A stretch of 64,000 nt of DNA, taken from the NCBI GenBank assembly GCA_037833965.1, contig AP031351.1:2988501-3052500 (forward strand), in the 5' to 3' direction. The notes under the pieces were generated by a model. That model made no database searches, had not been told where the DNA came from, and worked only from the letters and a program-made list of their open reading frames with translations. Within the stretch, counting starts at the first letter, position 1. Each line of letters starts with the position of its first letter. This DNA comes from Marchantia polymorpha subsp. ruderalis. Taxonomy: Eukaryota > Streptophyta > Marchantiopsida > Marchantiales > Marchantiaceae. The position numbers were made by a program, and so were the translations under genes. Below, in pieces: positions 10,822 through 22,552 of this stretch.

Positions 10822-13800
10822 ATGGATCCAAGACTGGATCACTCGAGGATGGACCCTCGAATGGATCCGAGGTTGGATCCGAGGATGGAGCCGAGGATGG
10901 ATCCGAGGATGGACGCGAGAAGCATGGACCCTCGCCTCGAACAAAGAATGGATGGCAGGATGATGCAGCCTTCGGCTGACAATCGCTCTTTTGAGTTCGG
11001 ATTCACCACAGCTGGTGGGCGGAGAGAGGTTCGGACTCTCGAGGATTTATTTCATGGTTATGGGGTCCGAATAGCCACGTTAGCCAAGATGACGGAGATG
11101 GGGTTCACTGTGAGCACACTGGTGAATATGACAGAAGCGGAGCTCGATGATGTTATACAAACCATCTCTGATATTTTGCAAATGGAGCTTTTGGTTGGAG
11201 AGCGGTACGGAATCAAGTCAGCAGTTAGAGCTGAGAAAAAGCATCTGGAGGAAGAGTTAGAGCGCCAACGATTAGAGCTGCTGACGAAAAGTGAACGGAA
11301 GCGCAAGCTCGACGAGGTGACAAGTGCCCTTGTGACCAAAGAAGGTGTGTTCCCAATTCTCGCCCACACCTTGAAGAAGCAAAAGATTTTTTCAAGGGTA
11401 TCCCCAACGAGTTCGATGACTTTTGTGGGTGAAGGTTCGGGAGATGCCTCACCGGGTATGATAATTCCTTTCTTTAAATTTTATCTACTTCAGTGATCGA
11501 GCTGGTTACATCAAACATGATGAAAGAACGCAAGTGAGGGCGAGGCATCGAGCATTGCATGCTGCTTGGAATGGAAAGCCCCACAGGTCATTTTGTCTAT
11601 ATTTTATATTTGTGGAATATGCTTGAATATTTTTGGGACAATTTTCTAAATACATGTTCAGATAGGAGTGCATGTTTCTTTCCACAGTTGCCTGATGAGG
11701 AAATGTTTTAGAGGATTTTTCAACGCTTTTGAAGTTCTTGAAACTGCTTGACCGTTGCAAAGGCTTAATAGTGCGACTAGTAACGAGCGGATCATGAATT
11801 TAGCGTGCACGAAGTAGAAAGTGGACTACGGACCATGGAGAGACGAGGTTTTATCTAGATCTCAACCTGGACTTGAATGTCCTTCGTTCAACCTGTCCGT
11901 ATATCGATATGCTCTTTTTCTTCTACCTGATTGGAGGTCATCAGTAGGGGAGAATTTGTGTTGGAGGATACAAGGGCATTCAAAAAGCAGGTGAAAGTTT
12001 TGCAAACACTACCACAAGCGTAGCTTCTGGCCCATCTTACAGAGGCGAATTGTCTGGAGATACGGACTAGCTTATGCTTGCATGGTTAGAACTCGAATTG
12101 CCTATCACTTGAGGCCAACGTCACAACTTGGGGTTGGAATCTGCGCAGGGCAGCATCGAGATTCTAGATTGTCTAGAGTTTTACAAGCAGGGCCGTTGGT
12201 GGCAATCTTTAGTGTTAGGCCTACTGATTTTAGCCGCAGGTACAGACAAATTCACGACTTGTACGGTTACTCGCTATTTACTCCTGAAAGCCTCCAGACG
12301 AGCCTTATCATTAGGAGAATCCTTCTACATTAGAGGCATTTTGGCAGTCCTCTTCCTTCTGCCCCACTATTCATCCCATCGTACGTGTGGTTTCCACTTC
12401 TGTCGAAGACTAGTAGCGTCAGCCAGTGTCTGGGGACTAATTTTGGGATTACTAGTAGCCTTACTCTCGGACTGGCGAAGGATGATCCTCGCTTACTCGC
12501 TTCCGCATCCGCTTGGATGTGAATGTAATACAAGATTTTAAATTGTTTGATTTCCTGTGAGTTACTTTTTCCTCACATTAGGTATGTGCTCTGGCATCCA
12601 TTCTCTCTAGTGGTTTCCACACCCGGTTCCTCTCTTTGTTCGTCTATATATTACTCTTTTTGTTTTGATCTACAGATATTGCAGATTGTCTAGCAAAATT
12701 TTCACCTATTTTACGTTAACTCATGAAGTTTAGGATTCTTAATTGCTGTTCACCACACGAGGAATTGAACGTCGTTCGAACGTATCGTTATTTTAATCGA
12801 AGATCTGTATTACCAAGAGCTTCGAGACCGCATTTGTTGAGATCCTCAGATTTCAGGCTGAGTTGGGTGTTTCGTGAAATGAACCATCTTTTATCTTTGC
12901 CAAATCATGGTGGCATTCAGCTTTTTCTATTCGATAGGCGGTCAGAACCGGAGTATGCTTGTCTCAGTTGCACTGTATACTTCACGTTCATGCTTGCTAC
13001 ATGAACAACTACATGTTTGAACTGCTGGTGTTGTATTGTGAGACGAATCACGCACGACACTTTGTGGTAGACATGGTTTATAATTTACACTGGCAGTTGC
13101 CGATCAGTGCCAACAAGTACTTGCTTTAAATAATGGAGTCTACCACATCGACTTTACTACATACGTGGTACGTGAAAGATAATACACAGAATTTAGTTTT
13201 AACACAAGTGAAGATAGAAACGGGGTCAATATTATTCCAAAAGTTGGTTGGACGGGATTCGTTTGTATATTATCAGTTAATTTTTCTCAAGGAAGTCTCC
13301 AATTTGTCACGGTTCCTTTCGTTTCGTTCTGGACCTTTTTCTGTGCGTTACTCTACTCAAATCTCCCTCTTTACCAGTCGTTCTCGTTCTCCACAGGTTA
13401 CTCACCATTCTTTACCAACGATACTCACCTTGAACTTACGCAAATGTAAATTGTTGCTACATACACGGTTTTCCCTATTTAAGCCGCCTAAGTTTGGCCC
13501 AGTATTTACCGCTTTGCTGGTCTGTCAATGTTTTTTGCTTTACGCCCACTGGTATGACTGGATTGTTGGTACAGTTTCCCGATGCGCGAGTTATGCACGT
13601 CGTTTCACATGCTTTGATGATGGTTACTGTAAGTATACTCCAGCGAAGGGAGTTGATGCCGTTGTTGGCAGGTTAGGACATGAAGACTAGTCTGTTGGTG
13701 AGTTGTTGCTGGAGAACAGTGGCCCTGTTTAAGCCTCTAAACTGTACATGTGTTTGTATATTCGAAAATCTGATACAAGCGCGGGTAGTAACAGCAAGTT

Positions 13801-16800
13801 GTATGGATGCTCTCTCCGTGAAACTTCATATTTACGCCTTGATCCCATCACAGATCATCGCGAAGACTTTCCTTGTGCAGAGTTTTCGATTAATTTTGTT
13901 ACTTGTACACTTCGTTTCGTAGTACGCTCTCTTCCAAACAAATAGAAGAGGGTCCTTAATGAGGTGAAAATGATTTCAAGTACTGCTGCCTGTTGATCAT
14001 AATTTCCTGGTAGATTTCCATGCGACCTTAGCATTTTAATTGTGTTCCAAAAGGGTAAAATCATCCGCCAATTGATACCTATGCCTATTTTTCGTTCATC
14101 CTATATCAAAAGTAAGTAGCAGGAGTTTCTCGATCAACATCAAATGAGCTTAGCGAGATGGTAGAGTTCATGACTATCGAGATGCGAGTGTAGTTACCGC
14201 AGTCGCAGTATTAATGCAAGCTTGAAATGGCCCGACTGATGATTGAACTTGTTTTGGTGATCTGCAGTGGGGATTTATATGGGGATTTAGCTCTCAATCC
14301 ACATAATTTACAGTGTGATACGAAAGCACTTTGGCATATTTAGTAGTTCTAGCTAATATCAACATCAGAGTAATAACATCTGTTCTTAAGACGAGAACAC
14401 ACTAGTAACGACATTCCGAGTATCTGTCTATTGCTCTGCACTTTGCACTCAAAAGGTACACCTACCTCGGTCCGACGATCGGTGGTGTTGATCACGGACG
14501 TATAGTTTCGGGTTTCAAAGGGATACAGTACGTTATGTCCAGCCTTTTACTCGTCTCTTTTTTATGATGCCTTTCTTATTTTGGTACGCATATTGCTGCT
14601 GACAGAATTCCATGCTTTTCCTTCCCTACCCTGCCCTCTGCTACTGGCTTATGGATGTACTGCTATAATTTCCTACCAAAAATCTTTCTATGAACGCGGT
14701 CTTCCGTGAGAGAGTCTTAATTTTGTCATCAAAGTGACTGTATTGCAGAGTCCTGCATTGGGCTTCAAAACTTTACCCATACCCAACCCATACCCATACA
14801 CATGAGTGTGTCAACTGTAACCACCCATTAGACACCCATGGCAACTTTTCCATACCCATTACCCACCCAGTACCCATCCATGGCACCTTGTCCATACCCA
14901 ACGCATACCCATGAGTCCACCACCATTTGGTTTCAGTTAATCCGAGAGGTCTTAATTACACTTAATCCGAGAGTTCAGTCTAAGTCATACCCATCCATTA
15001 CCCACCCATTCCTTTTACCCACCCATTACCCACCCATTCATCCTAGGCTAGAGTTGGAGTCACTCCCTCAAAGGGCACGCCCGGGGCGAGGGCAAGGGCA
15101 CGGGGGCATGCCTACTTCGCATTTTCCATATGAGGCATGCATGTATGTATAAACAGATTTAGACGTATATTCTAGAGTTATAGACGTATATTTAGAGTTA
15201 TAGACTGTGGGATAAGTGAGGAAATAAAACTGTTTTCACTTGGAGATTCTGCTCTAGTTTGTTCTGGGTTTTAAGCTTTCATTTTTGTGTTGATTTATCC
15301 TACTTAGTGCTTTATTTCCATAGAATTATATTTTCTGATACGATCAAATGTACGTATTGAAATACGGGCATGCCTGGGGGCATGGGGCATGCCTTTTGAT
15401 CTTGAAAGGGGGCATGGGCATGCCCCGAAAAATTTTGTTGTGCCTCCAATCCTAATCCTAGCCCATACCCATTACCCACCCATTTACCCATGGGCATGGG
15501 TGGGTATTGGGTACCCATTGCAGGACTCTGCTGTGTTTTATAGCACTTATCTGTCGTTTAGTAGACGCCATCTTAGTTCCTGACCTCCATTTGTAATGTT
15601 TTTCAATACATTATGATAAAGGAGCGCTGGATGTGGTAACCACTTGAATATCGGATGGAATTTAACACTTCTGCTCAAGAGTTATTTGGTTGATGAGGTT
15701 ATATACTCCATGTTCTCTTTAGAACTGCTCCTGGAACAAGTTGAACCTTTGTCGTTTAGACCATGTACCAGGAACTCTTGGATCATATTTCCTCACATTA
15801 GGTTATTGTATAGTTCGTCACTCTGCTGAAGTTGAAGTCTTGAACAGGGAGTAGATCCCTCATGGTCAAGAAGAATCAGATGAGCACCCATAGTTCAAAG
15901 TACTGTGTTACCATGGTCCGGATCAGACTGTTCTGGTTCCGTCTTTGTACAGGCGCACGGTGAGTCATGAACGGTTCCGTGCCGGAACTGTTCATGACAC
16001 AGGCGGTTTCAGTTCTTAGGAATCACGTCTATTAACCCAGCAGGGTTGGCAGACAATCTGGGCATGAGAGGGAAATAGCAACCTTGGTTCGAACAAACCA
16101 AATCGCAAGCTATAACTTGCAGAGCAGGCTGCATACCTGTTATATCTTCAACGGCGCTTTCTTGGATATATCTCCAAGCGCATGAAGTTGAATACGAGCG
16201 TCGTTTTCATCAATTATTCTTAAATCACAAGGCTATCCTGGTGCACGTTACCTAAGAGCCCTGAGCTCATGTGGCCAATTATTACAGCGTGTGTGTGGGA
16301 CGTAATTGTTTTACTCTGAAAGCGGAGCATCACCTGAATTCTGCGACAGAATAAACCGGCAGTATGTGTGTGCGCATCGCTTGAACCGCTCCGTGTCATT
16401 GCTAGAACGGTGAATATTAGTAGTTGAATTGACCACACTCCTTACTATTTGGACAGTCAGCATGGTGTTGGAAGTTCAACTTTTTGACACTATCTTTTGG
16501 TTGTTTCTTTGTACTCTCGGAGTCCATCTTTATCACAATGAGTTGATCTCATTCTTATCAGTTCTTTTGATATGAAACAAATAAGTTCTTAGTATGCCAC
16601 CTTAAACACTTATTATTTTTCTAATTCGGTGCTATTAAGGCTGGTGAGCGTACACATTTGGTCTGCCTGCCCTTGAGGAAATAGAGTTCGTGCTACTGTT
16701 ATAGTTGATTTTGCGCACTGATAAGAAACGTGTGGGATATTTTGATTTTTCATGATCGTATTAGACATTATTGTTTCTCCTACTCCGATTGTGATCATCG

Positions 16801-18037
16801 TTTGTGGTGACATTGATCGTGGTAATTATGCTTACGTCTATTACATTTCTATGAGGAAAGTTGCCACAAAGCACAGTGGAGGGAAGGTCATGCCAGACAA
16901 CAAATTGCAGTACTTGCGTTCATGCTCAGCCTTTTGAGAGTTGACTCTTTTTCAACCTGCTGTAGTCTGCTTCCCGAGCCTCTGTGTCTCGACTAGTCTT
17001 TGTCTCTGCGTGAAGGTTCTTTGATATTTAGCCCCAGGAATGTTAAAGTTTAGGTCCTCTTTGTATCTGAATGCAGGTACCGTAAGCGAGCAAAGGCGGG
17101 AAAGTGCGATGATGATGCCGGAATCTATTGCCCCTGTCAACGCCCTGAACTTGAACAGTAAGGAGCCACCTCTTCTCATGGGAGCAGGGCATAGTTCCCT
17201 TACTCCAGGTCTTCTCGCACTTGCAGAAAACAGCAGTGATAGTGAAGACAAGCGGTTAGGGAAGAAGAAGCAGAAACGGCGGAGACCAAAAGAGCATGGA
17301 GAGGATGGAGAGGATAGGCCTCGGGAGCATCCATTTATTGTCACAGAACCTGGGGAAGCTGCAAGGGGGAAGAAGAATGGATTGGATTACCTCTTTGATC
17401 TCTATGAACAGTGTGGGAAGTTTCTGGAGCAAGTGCAACAACTTGCAAGGGAAAAAGGAGAAAAATGCCCAACAAAGGTAGTAATGAACGTTCATTATGC
17501 ACATGCTCGATGTTTGGATTGTGCGGTTGTACTACTTGGACGAAGAGTACCAGTTCGTGCACCTTGAACCTGTGCTTCTTGTCAGTTACCATCAGTTTGC
17601 TTCGCGACATGTACAAACGTCGATTTGGATAATCTTATCTTCCCATGTACCGGCCTTTTTCATAATTACGAGTAGGGCCTGATCTAGAGATGATATACTT
17701 CATTAATGCGCAGGTGACGAATCAGGTCTTTCGGCATGCGAAACACACAGGAGCAGGTTATATCAACAAACCCAAAATGCGGCACTATGTGCACTGTTAT
17801 GCTCTACATTGCTTGGATATTGATCAGTCCAATGCGCTCCGGAAACTGTACAAAGAAAGAGGGGAGAACGTCGGGGCTTGGCGTGGTGCTTGTTACTACC
17901 CTTTGGTAGCCATGGCTCGAGACAATAATTGGGATATTGAGGGTCTATTTAACAGAAATGAGAAGTTACGAATATGGTATGTCCCGACTAAACTCAGGCA
18001 GCTTTGCCATGTAGAGAAGGTTAAATATGGCGAGTAG
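10822..18037 (+). CDS. LFY: LEAFY/FLORICAULA transcription factor
   Basis: Plant-specific DNA-binding regulator of cell division and reproductive development. Three exons: 10822–11455, 17077–17477, 17714–18037, giving about 452 residues. The start is the first ATG after an in-frame TGA at 10786. Residues 1–50 are a low-complexity run of Met-Asp-Pro-Arg units not typical of LFY. Next comes the conserved N-terminal oligomerisation domain ([18 protein letters not shown], then [19 protein letters not shown]). After an acidic and Lys/Arg-rich linker ([13 protein letters not shown]), exons 2–3 encode the helix-turn-helix DNA-binding domain ([12 protein letters not shown] to [13 protein letters not shown]). 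The specificity residues equivalent to Arabidopsis H312, R345 and H387 are His, Arg and His ([23 protein letters not shown]), as in type I LFY. The protein ends shortly after the domain. The exon 1 donor is the least certain boundary. Confidence 0.93.
14746..15530. mobile_element. Non-autonomous hAT-type element with CCCAT-rich ends
   Basis: The ends are inverted repeats of 17 bp with one mismatch, CAGAGTCCTGCATTGGG at 14746 against the complement of CCCATTGCAGGACTCTG ending at 15530. They begin CAGAG and end CTCTG, as in hAT elements. The flanking octamers CTGTATTG (14738–14745) and CTGTGTTT (15531–15538) match at six of eight positions, consistent with an aged 8-bp target duplication. Both subterminal parts are packed with TACCCA/ACCCAT motifs, possibly transposase-binding repeats. 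No coding sequence is present. A second element is inserted at 15049–15454. Confidence 0.7.
15049..15454. mobile_element. Nested hAT-type MITE, same family as 21771–22209
   Basis: This 406-bp element sits inside 14746–15530. Its left end, TAGAGTTGGAGTCACT, matches the end of the intact element at 21771. Its right end, read in reverse complement, begins TAGGATTGGAGGCACAAC and continues into a CAAAATTTTTC stretch and GGCATGCC motifs also seen at 21771. The flanks TCCTAGGC (15041–15048) and ATCCTAGC (15455–15462) share ATCCTAG when 15040 is included, and look like a slightly decayed target duplication. Confidence 0.65.
15964..15998. repeat. Hairpin in LEAFY intron 1
   Basis: Bases 15964–15979 (GTCATGAACGGTTCCG) pair with 15983–15998 at 15 of 16 positions around a 3-nt loop. 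An ACAGGCG motif lies on both sides (about 15949 and 15999). Confidence 0.8.
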
Positions 18038-19600
18038 AAGAGTGTAACGAATTTTAGCCGGTTAGCTGCAACAGTTACGTAGATAGTGGACAATGCCTTC
18101 AGTCACGCATGGCATAGTTTGTTCGGTCCACAAAGGGTAGGATTCAGGATTAATTTTGTGCCATAGTTTTTACCCTTTGAATGTAACTTACAACAATGTG
18201 TGACGATCATCTTGGCTTGGAAAGATCCATACCAATGTTTTGTGAAATTCAGTAGATTCAGAAAAGTACTCTCTTTGGCGCAGTCTCCTACCAGGAAGGA
18301 AAACTTACGTTAGTCTCAACCTTCAGAGATACTTTCAGTCAAGTGTGACTCTCGCATTAAATGCGAGAGCAGCAAATTGGCAGTTTTCAGAGAGTTATGG
18401 CTAGAAGAGATACAAACTCATCTTTCATGTAAAGTTTCAAAAGAGGTCCAAGAATGAACTTTTTGGTCAAATGGTGTGATGCCGATCCTTTGAGATTTGT
18501 GGATTAGCGTTGTGGACATGCTTGTAACTACATCAGCACTGCCAAGTACGCGCGAAGCCAGATGCAATTTGGTTGTCGTTACTGAAGAAAGTGGTAAGTA
18601 CGGAAGGACATCTGCGTTCTGTTCACCAGGATGAGAAATGTAACGTCTTCTTGCTTGTATTGTAGTCTCTGGCTCTGGACTACTTTCTCCTTTGTGCTGC
18701 TAATTGTCTCTTCTGTTTTCCGGGAAGAGGGCAGCCATGCTTGAAATCAGGTCTGACGCAAAAATGTGGCGATGTTTCACTGTGAAGGTTCGAGGATCTG
18801 CCAGTTTGAGTTGGAAACTCTTCCTACCTAAGACTTGCGAAATATTTGGTGTGTTATATACTGACTTCCAAGTGGGTGTGTTTGTGAACTTCAGAATATG
18901 AAGGCCAAACGTAAGTTGGCCTCAGATGCAACACAGCAGCAAGAGATAGCTGATTGGTTCATTATGCCCACGGAGTATCCTTAAGATTGGGAGCAAGATT
19001 GAGATCTGACCTTTCCTCCAAGATATCGCAGATGGTTGTATTTTGCTGCGGTGTCCATGGAACGGTTTCATTGAGTTCGGCCCATGTTCTCTCAGTTTAT
19101 TATCTCTCCTTAGTAAACGTCTCAGTAAGCCTCTTTCTGTGATAGCGGACCTTGGCGCAAAGTACACTGCAGTGTTGTTGATGTCAAGTTAGACGAGTTT
19201 TGGGATCCTATGAGAGTGTAATTGCTCTTTTCGAAAGCAGTGGACGTATATTCGAGAAATCATAGCATAGGTTCCTTCTGTTGCATAAAATTTGAGGCTG
19301 ATCAGTGCCCTAGTAGGATCATTATTGAACCTTGTAGAAGTTGGCAGTTTAGATAGATCAGGGTGAAGAGGTGTGGTGTGTCCATGCACCTGTTGCCGTT
19401 TGTAAAGAGAATGACCATCTACATCTATCAAGGCCTTGGAAGGCTTTTCAGCACTGCTGGATGTCGTTCTTTGCGTCCTTTACCATTGGAGGTGGAATAC
19501 GAGCCTAGCAGTCTTCTCTTGAGAAATTCCATCAAACAGTGGACTTTTGTGAATCCCTGGATTGCAGTTGGGTTCGATTGGAACGAAGTGTGAAGCATAC
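18038..19600. other. LEAFY 3' flank, no gene seen
   Basis: The beginning is presumably the LEAFY 3' untranslated region. A 9-bp-arm stem (CTCTCGCAT, loop TAA, ATGCGAGAG) lies at 18349–18369. The remaining frames are short and without recognisable motifs. Confidence 0.4.
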
Positions 19601-20740
19601 GTTCACCTGCATGACATTGATGAGATTCCAGATTTTCTGTACAGCTTCAAGCACCGCTGTCCATGTGCTCGCAGATATCCATCTCGATGTGGCTTCGTCC
19701 CCTGCCTGATCTACGCGCACCCGCTCTCCAGCTCCACCTGCGGCCCATGGGTCAACGAAAGCAATGCCCCGCACATACAACGAAACCGAACAACGCCCCG
19801 GGGCGCTCCCCGGAGATGACCATGGGAAACGTCCCAGCTCCGGACCGCGTGCGAACTAAAATTACACTCGAGCACGCAACACGAGCGCAGCTGGCGCCGC
19901 TAATCTCAGCCCCTGGCCTCGCGCGCCGCTTCCCCGCACGCAGTGGGGAGGGAATGACGGAAAGGCGAGCGAGGGATCCATCACGCCGAGACTCTTGGAG
20001 CTCAAGACATGAAATGAGCTCAAAAGGGCCGGGCACGGCAAGTGACCACATTCCCCAGTGCGGGCCCTCGTGGACCAGGGACGCAGGACCAATGACCGGT
20101 TGGCACGAACTCGTCGAGGCGTCGAAAGAGCAGGGCGTCGTGCACGAGTCATTTCGGACCCCTGACCTTCGTCGCAAGCATTTGGACAGCTCACTGGACC
20201 CTCCACATGGACTCCCCATCGTGCTGATCCCGGTGCCCAATTCGCCGCGACCCTCCGCACGCTCTTGAACACTTGCTCACACTGCCAGTCATGGATAGGA
20301 TGGGTTGACCGACCGGTCCAGGCTGCGGTCCACCGGGTCTTCCTTTCCCTAGCCCTCGGGAGGTTAGGGTTCCATGCCAACCGAGTCCGAGGGACTGTTC
20401 CGTTTGGAAGGAAGGGGTACTTGCCACGCCGCATAACGCTGACGGAAGTACAAGCTACTCCTTCGCGGCTAATGACGGACGGACAGACGGTAAGGACGGA
20501 GAGGACGTAGATGGAACTGGACGCGAGTTTCTATGTTCTCTTTTCGAAAAAGGGAGAGAGAGAGAGAGCTCTCTCGACGGTGGCGGGACCCACCGAAGGG
20601 GGCCTTCTGCGTCAGCGTCTGGTGTGCGTTCGGACAAGAGGATGAGGATGGGCCCACGGGCATACTCATCGCATGTCCCTCTCCGAGGGCAAGGGCCAGG
20701 GCCAGCCTTACCATCTCTCGGTCCTCTAGTCCGTGAGCGG
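19600..20740. other. Isolated GC-rich island without a recognised gene
   Basis: The sequence switches from moderate to high GC and CpG content at about 19,640 and falls back sharply near 20,740. Frames up to about 200 codons are open in several phases on both strands, again a result of base composition. It resembles the leaders of LEAFY, EXO70 and E2F, but no coding gene follows on either side. It may be an orphan promoter or CpG island, a non-coding RNA gene, or the remnant of a gene cut off by the transposon-rich block. Confidence 0.4.
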
Positions 20741-21770
20741 GTCTAAATTCTTTGTCGATCCTGGTGGATTGGCCTCCTCTCTAGAGCTTTGTATGCAAGT
20801 TCACTTTTGTCCTTAAAAAATTAAACCATTTCGTGCGAGCAAACTCCGTGCACACGAAGGAGAGAGAGAGGTTGAAGAAAAAGATATATTATTCATATAT
20901 ATAAACGATTATCTCAAGCGTGTAAAGAGAAGGAGAAAAGACCGCTTAGAAGTTCGGGATTCCATTCCGTGGAATATTACAGGTATACAGTTTTCCACGC
21001 TTTGAGACGTTCCTACACATGCAATAAATTCTATTTGAGGAATAAGACGCACCAATACCACTTTAGACTGTTAGAAAGGGATAAACTATATCTTCCTTGT
21101 TGCAGATACTCCTTTTTATATAACGTTTTTCTTTAAATGATTTATGATGGTCATTAGGGTTCGTGATTTGTCGCCCCAGAGAGATTTGTGGATCCCCGTA
21201 ATCTTAGTGGGCAGAGTTCCAATTTGCTGCCTATAAATCTCCAGCCGTTTTTGGGGATAGGTTATTTACATTCTGGATGAAAAGGTAATCCATGAGTCAT
21301 GGAGCTATGTACCCGCTTTGACATGTTCCAAGAGAGAACAAATAAGTTTTATAGACCATGCGTTCAATTTTTATAGACCATGTGAAAAAGATTAAGTTTC
21401 TTTGAATTATCGTGTAAAATATATCTGGCAACATGTTTCAATTAATCAAAAGCTATTGTTTAAAATACAAGGAAGATCATGAGAGAAGATGAATCTTTTA
21501 ATGCTGTAATAAATTTGGACCCTTAAACTAGATAATAAGTACAACATATGCACAACATTATATGTTTTTTGTTGTGACCCTGTTGGGACTAGTCACTCCT
21601 TACCCATCTGGTTTCAATCGTGTAGGGCTTGATGGGTCTTCATATACTTTTGCTTTATACGTGTGAATATGTCGTTGAGACTGGTAGCATGAGCGTGAGG
21701 TTACCTTAACTGGCCAAGTTTACTTTGTTTTCGATTTATCTCTCTTCTTTGTCCCCGTGAGATTGGTAGC

Positions 21771-22209
21771 TAGTGTTGGAGTCACAACAAAATTTTTCAA
21801 TCATGCCCCATGCCATGCCCATATTAGAAAAAGTATCACTCAGTATAAAATCCCAAACTAAACAAAACAATCGAACCAGAAATACCTTTCGTACATTGAA
21901 ACTGCAATCATGTGACTTTCAACCTATAGACCACTGTCTATAATTTGCTAGTTTTAGTTAATTTAGGGTTAATTAATCTTCACTCTAGTATCCCTAGTTC
22001 TCTTATTGGTATTGTAATGCAATAGCATATACAATACCAATAGGAGGTTCAACCAATCATATAGTAGGATGACGGCTAATTAACCCTAAGGGAATGATAA
22101 CTAGCCATTCCTTTCTAAAATATACATATAAACTTTTTCATACATACAAGCATGTCTCATATAAAAATGCAAATGAATCATGTGCTCTGAGTTTGTGACT
22201 CCAATGCTA
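21771..22209. mobile_element. hAT-type MITE with perfect 8-bp target duplication
   Basis: A 439-bp element with terminal inverted repeats TAGTGTTGGAGTCACAA and TAGCATTGGAGTCACAA (second read on the complement), 15 of 17 identical. It is bounded on both sides by the identical octamer TTGGTAGC (21763–21770 and 22210–22217). An 8-bp duplication and TAG-initiated ends are diagnostic of the hAT superfamily. The interior is itself partly palindromic: TTAGGGTTAATTA and CTATTGGTATTGTA-type arms face each other around about 22,020. It has no coding capacity. A diverged relative lies at 15049–15454. Confidence 0.9.
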
Positions 22210-22427
22210 TTGGTAGCTAATTCCAATGAGGCTCATATGGCCAAGTTTGCTTTGTTGTGGGTTTCTAAACATTGGTGATGTCTAAAAGTAGTGATCATCT
22301 CGGTCAATGCCTCGTGATCTTAGCTCACATTAATAGAATCATCGACAATGATTAGGCCTCTGCTAACTTGGCATTTTCCAAATCTATCATAAACTACTCT
22401 ATCATGACATCACCAGAATTTTATTTA

Positions 22428-22467
22428 TGACAAATATGAGCACATATGATGGTGTTCATATTTGTCA
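22428..22467. repeat. Hairpin flanking hAT-like relic
   Basis: Bases 22428–22443 pair with 22452–22467 at 15 of 16 positions, with an 8-nt loop. The preceding TTTATTTATGACAAA also precedes or overlaps the left arm of the hairpin at 24165–24199, on the other side of the pseudogene. Confidence 0.7.
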
Positions 22468-22552
22468 CAAACAGTTAAAGGAAAGTTATAGTAACAATGC
22501 ACTAGTAACAATGCACAATAACTATTGGGATCAATGAAAATAAAGCAATCCA

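Larger units (their letters stand above)
11456..17076 (+). other. LEAFY intron 1 (5.6 kb)
   Basis: The first intron is far longer than any other intron read here, most of which are 100–400 bp. It holds the two nested hAT-type elements at 14746–15530 and a hairpin at 15964–15998. Frames such as 12128–12541 and 13133–13690 show no recognisable motif and are judged non-coding. The remainder has intermediate base composition and no further structure I could support. Confidence 0.6.
20741..22552. other. AT-rich intergenic DNA around a MITE
   Basis: AT-rich with no coding frame of interest. It contains the MITE at 21771–22209 and the hairpin at 22428–22467. Confidence 0.5.

Noticed and set aside
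12128-13690. Frames of 137 and 185 codons in LEAFY intron 1
   Set aside because: Residue order looks random, hydrophobic stretches are patchy, and they lie in an intron supported by both flanking exons.
14770-15510. CCCAT/ACCCA repeats as interstitial telomere sequence
   Set aside because: The unit is not the plant TTTAGGG/CCCTAAA repeat and it lies within a transposon bounded by inverted repeats.
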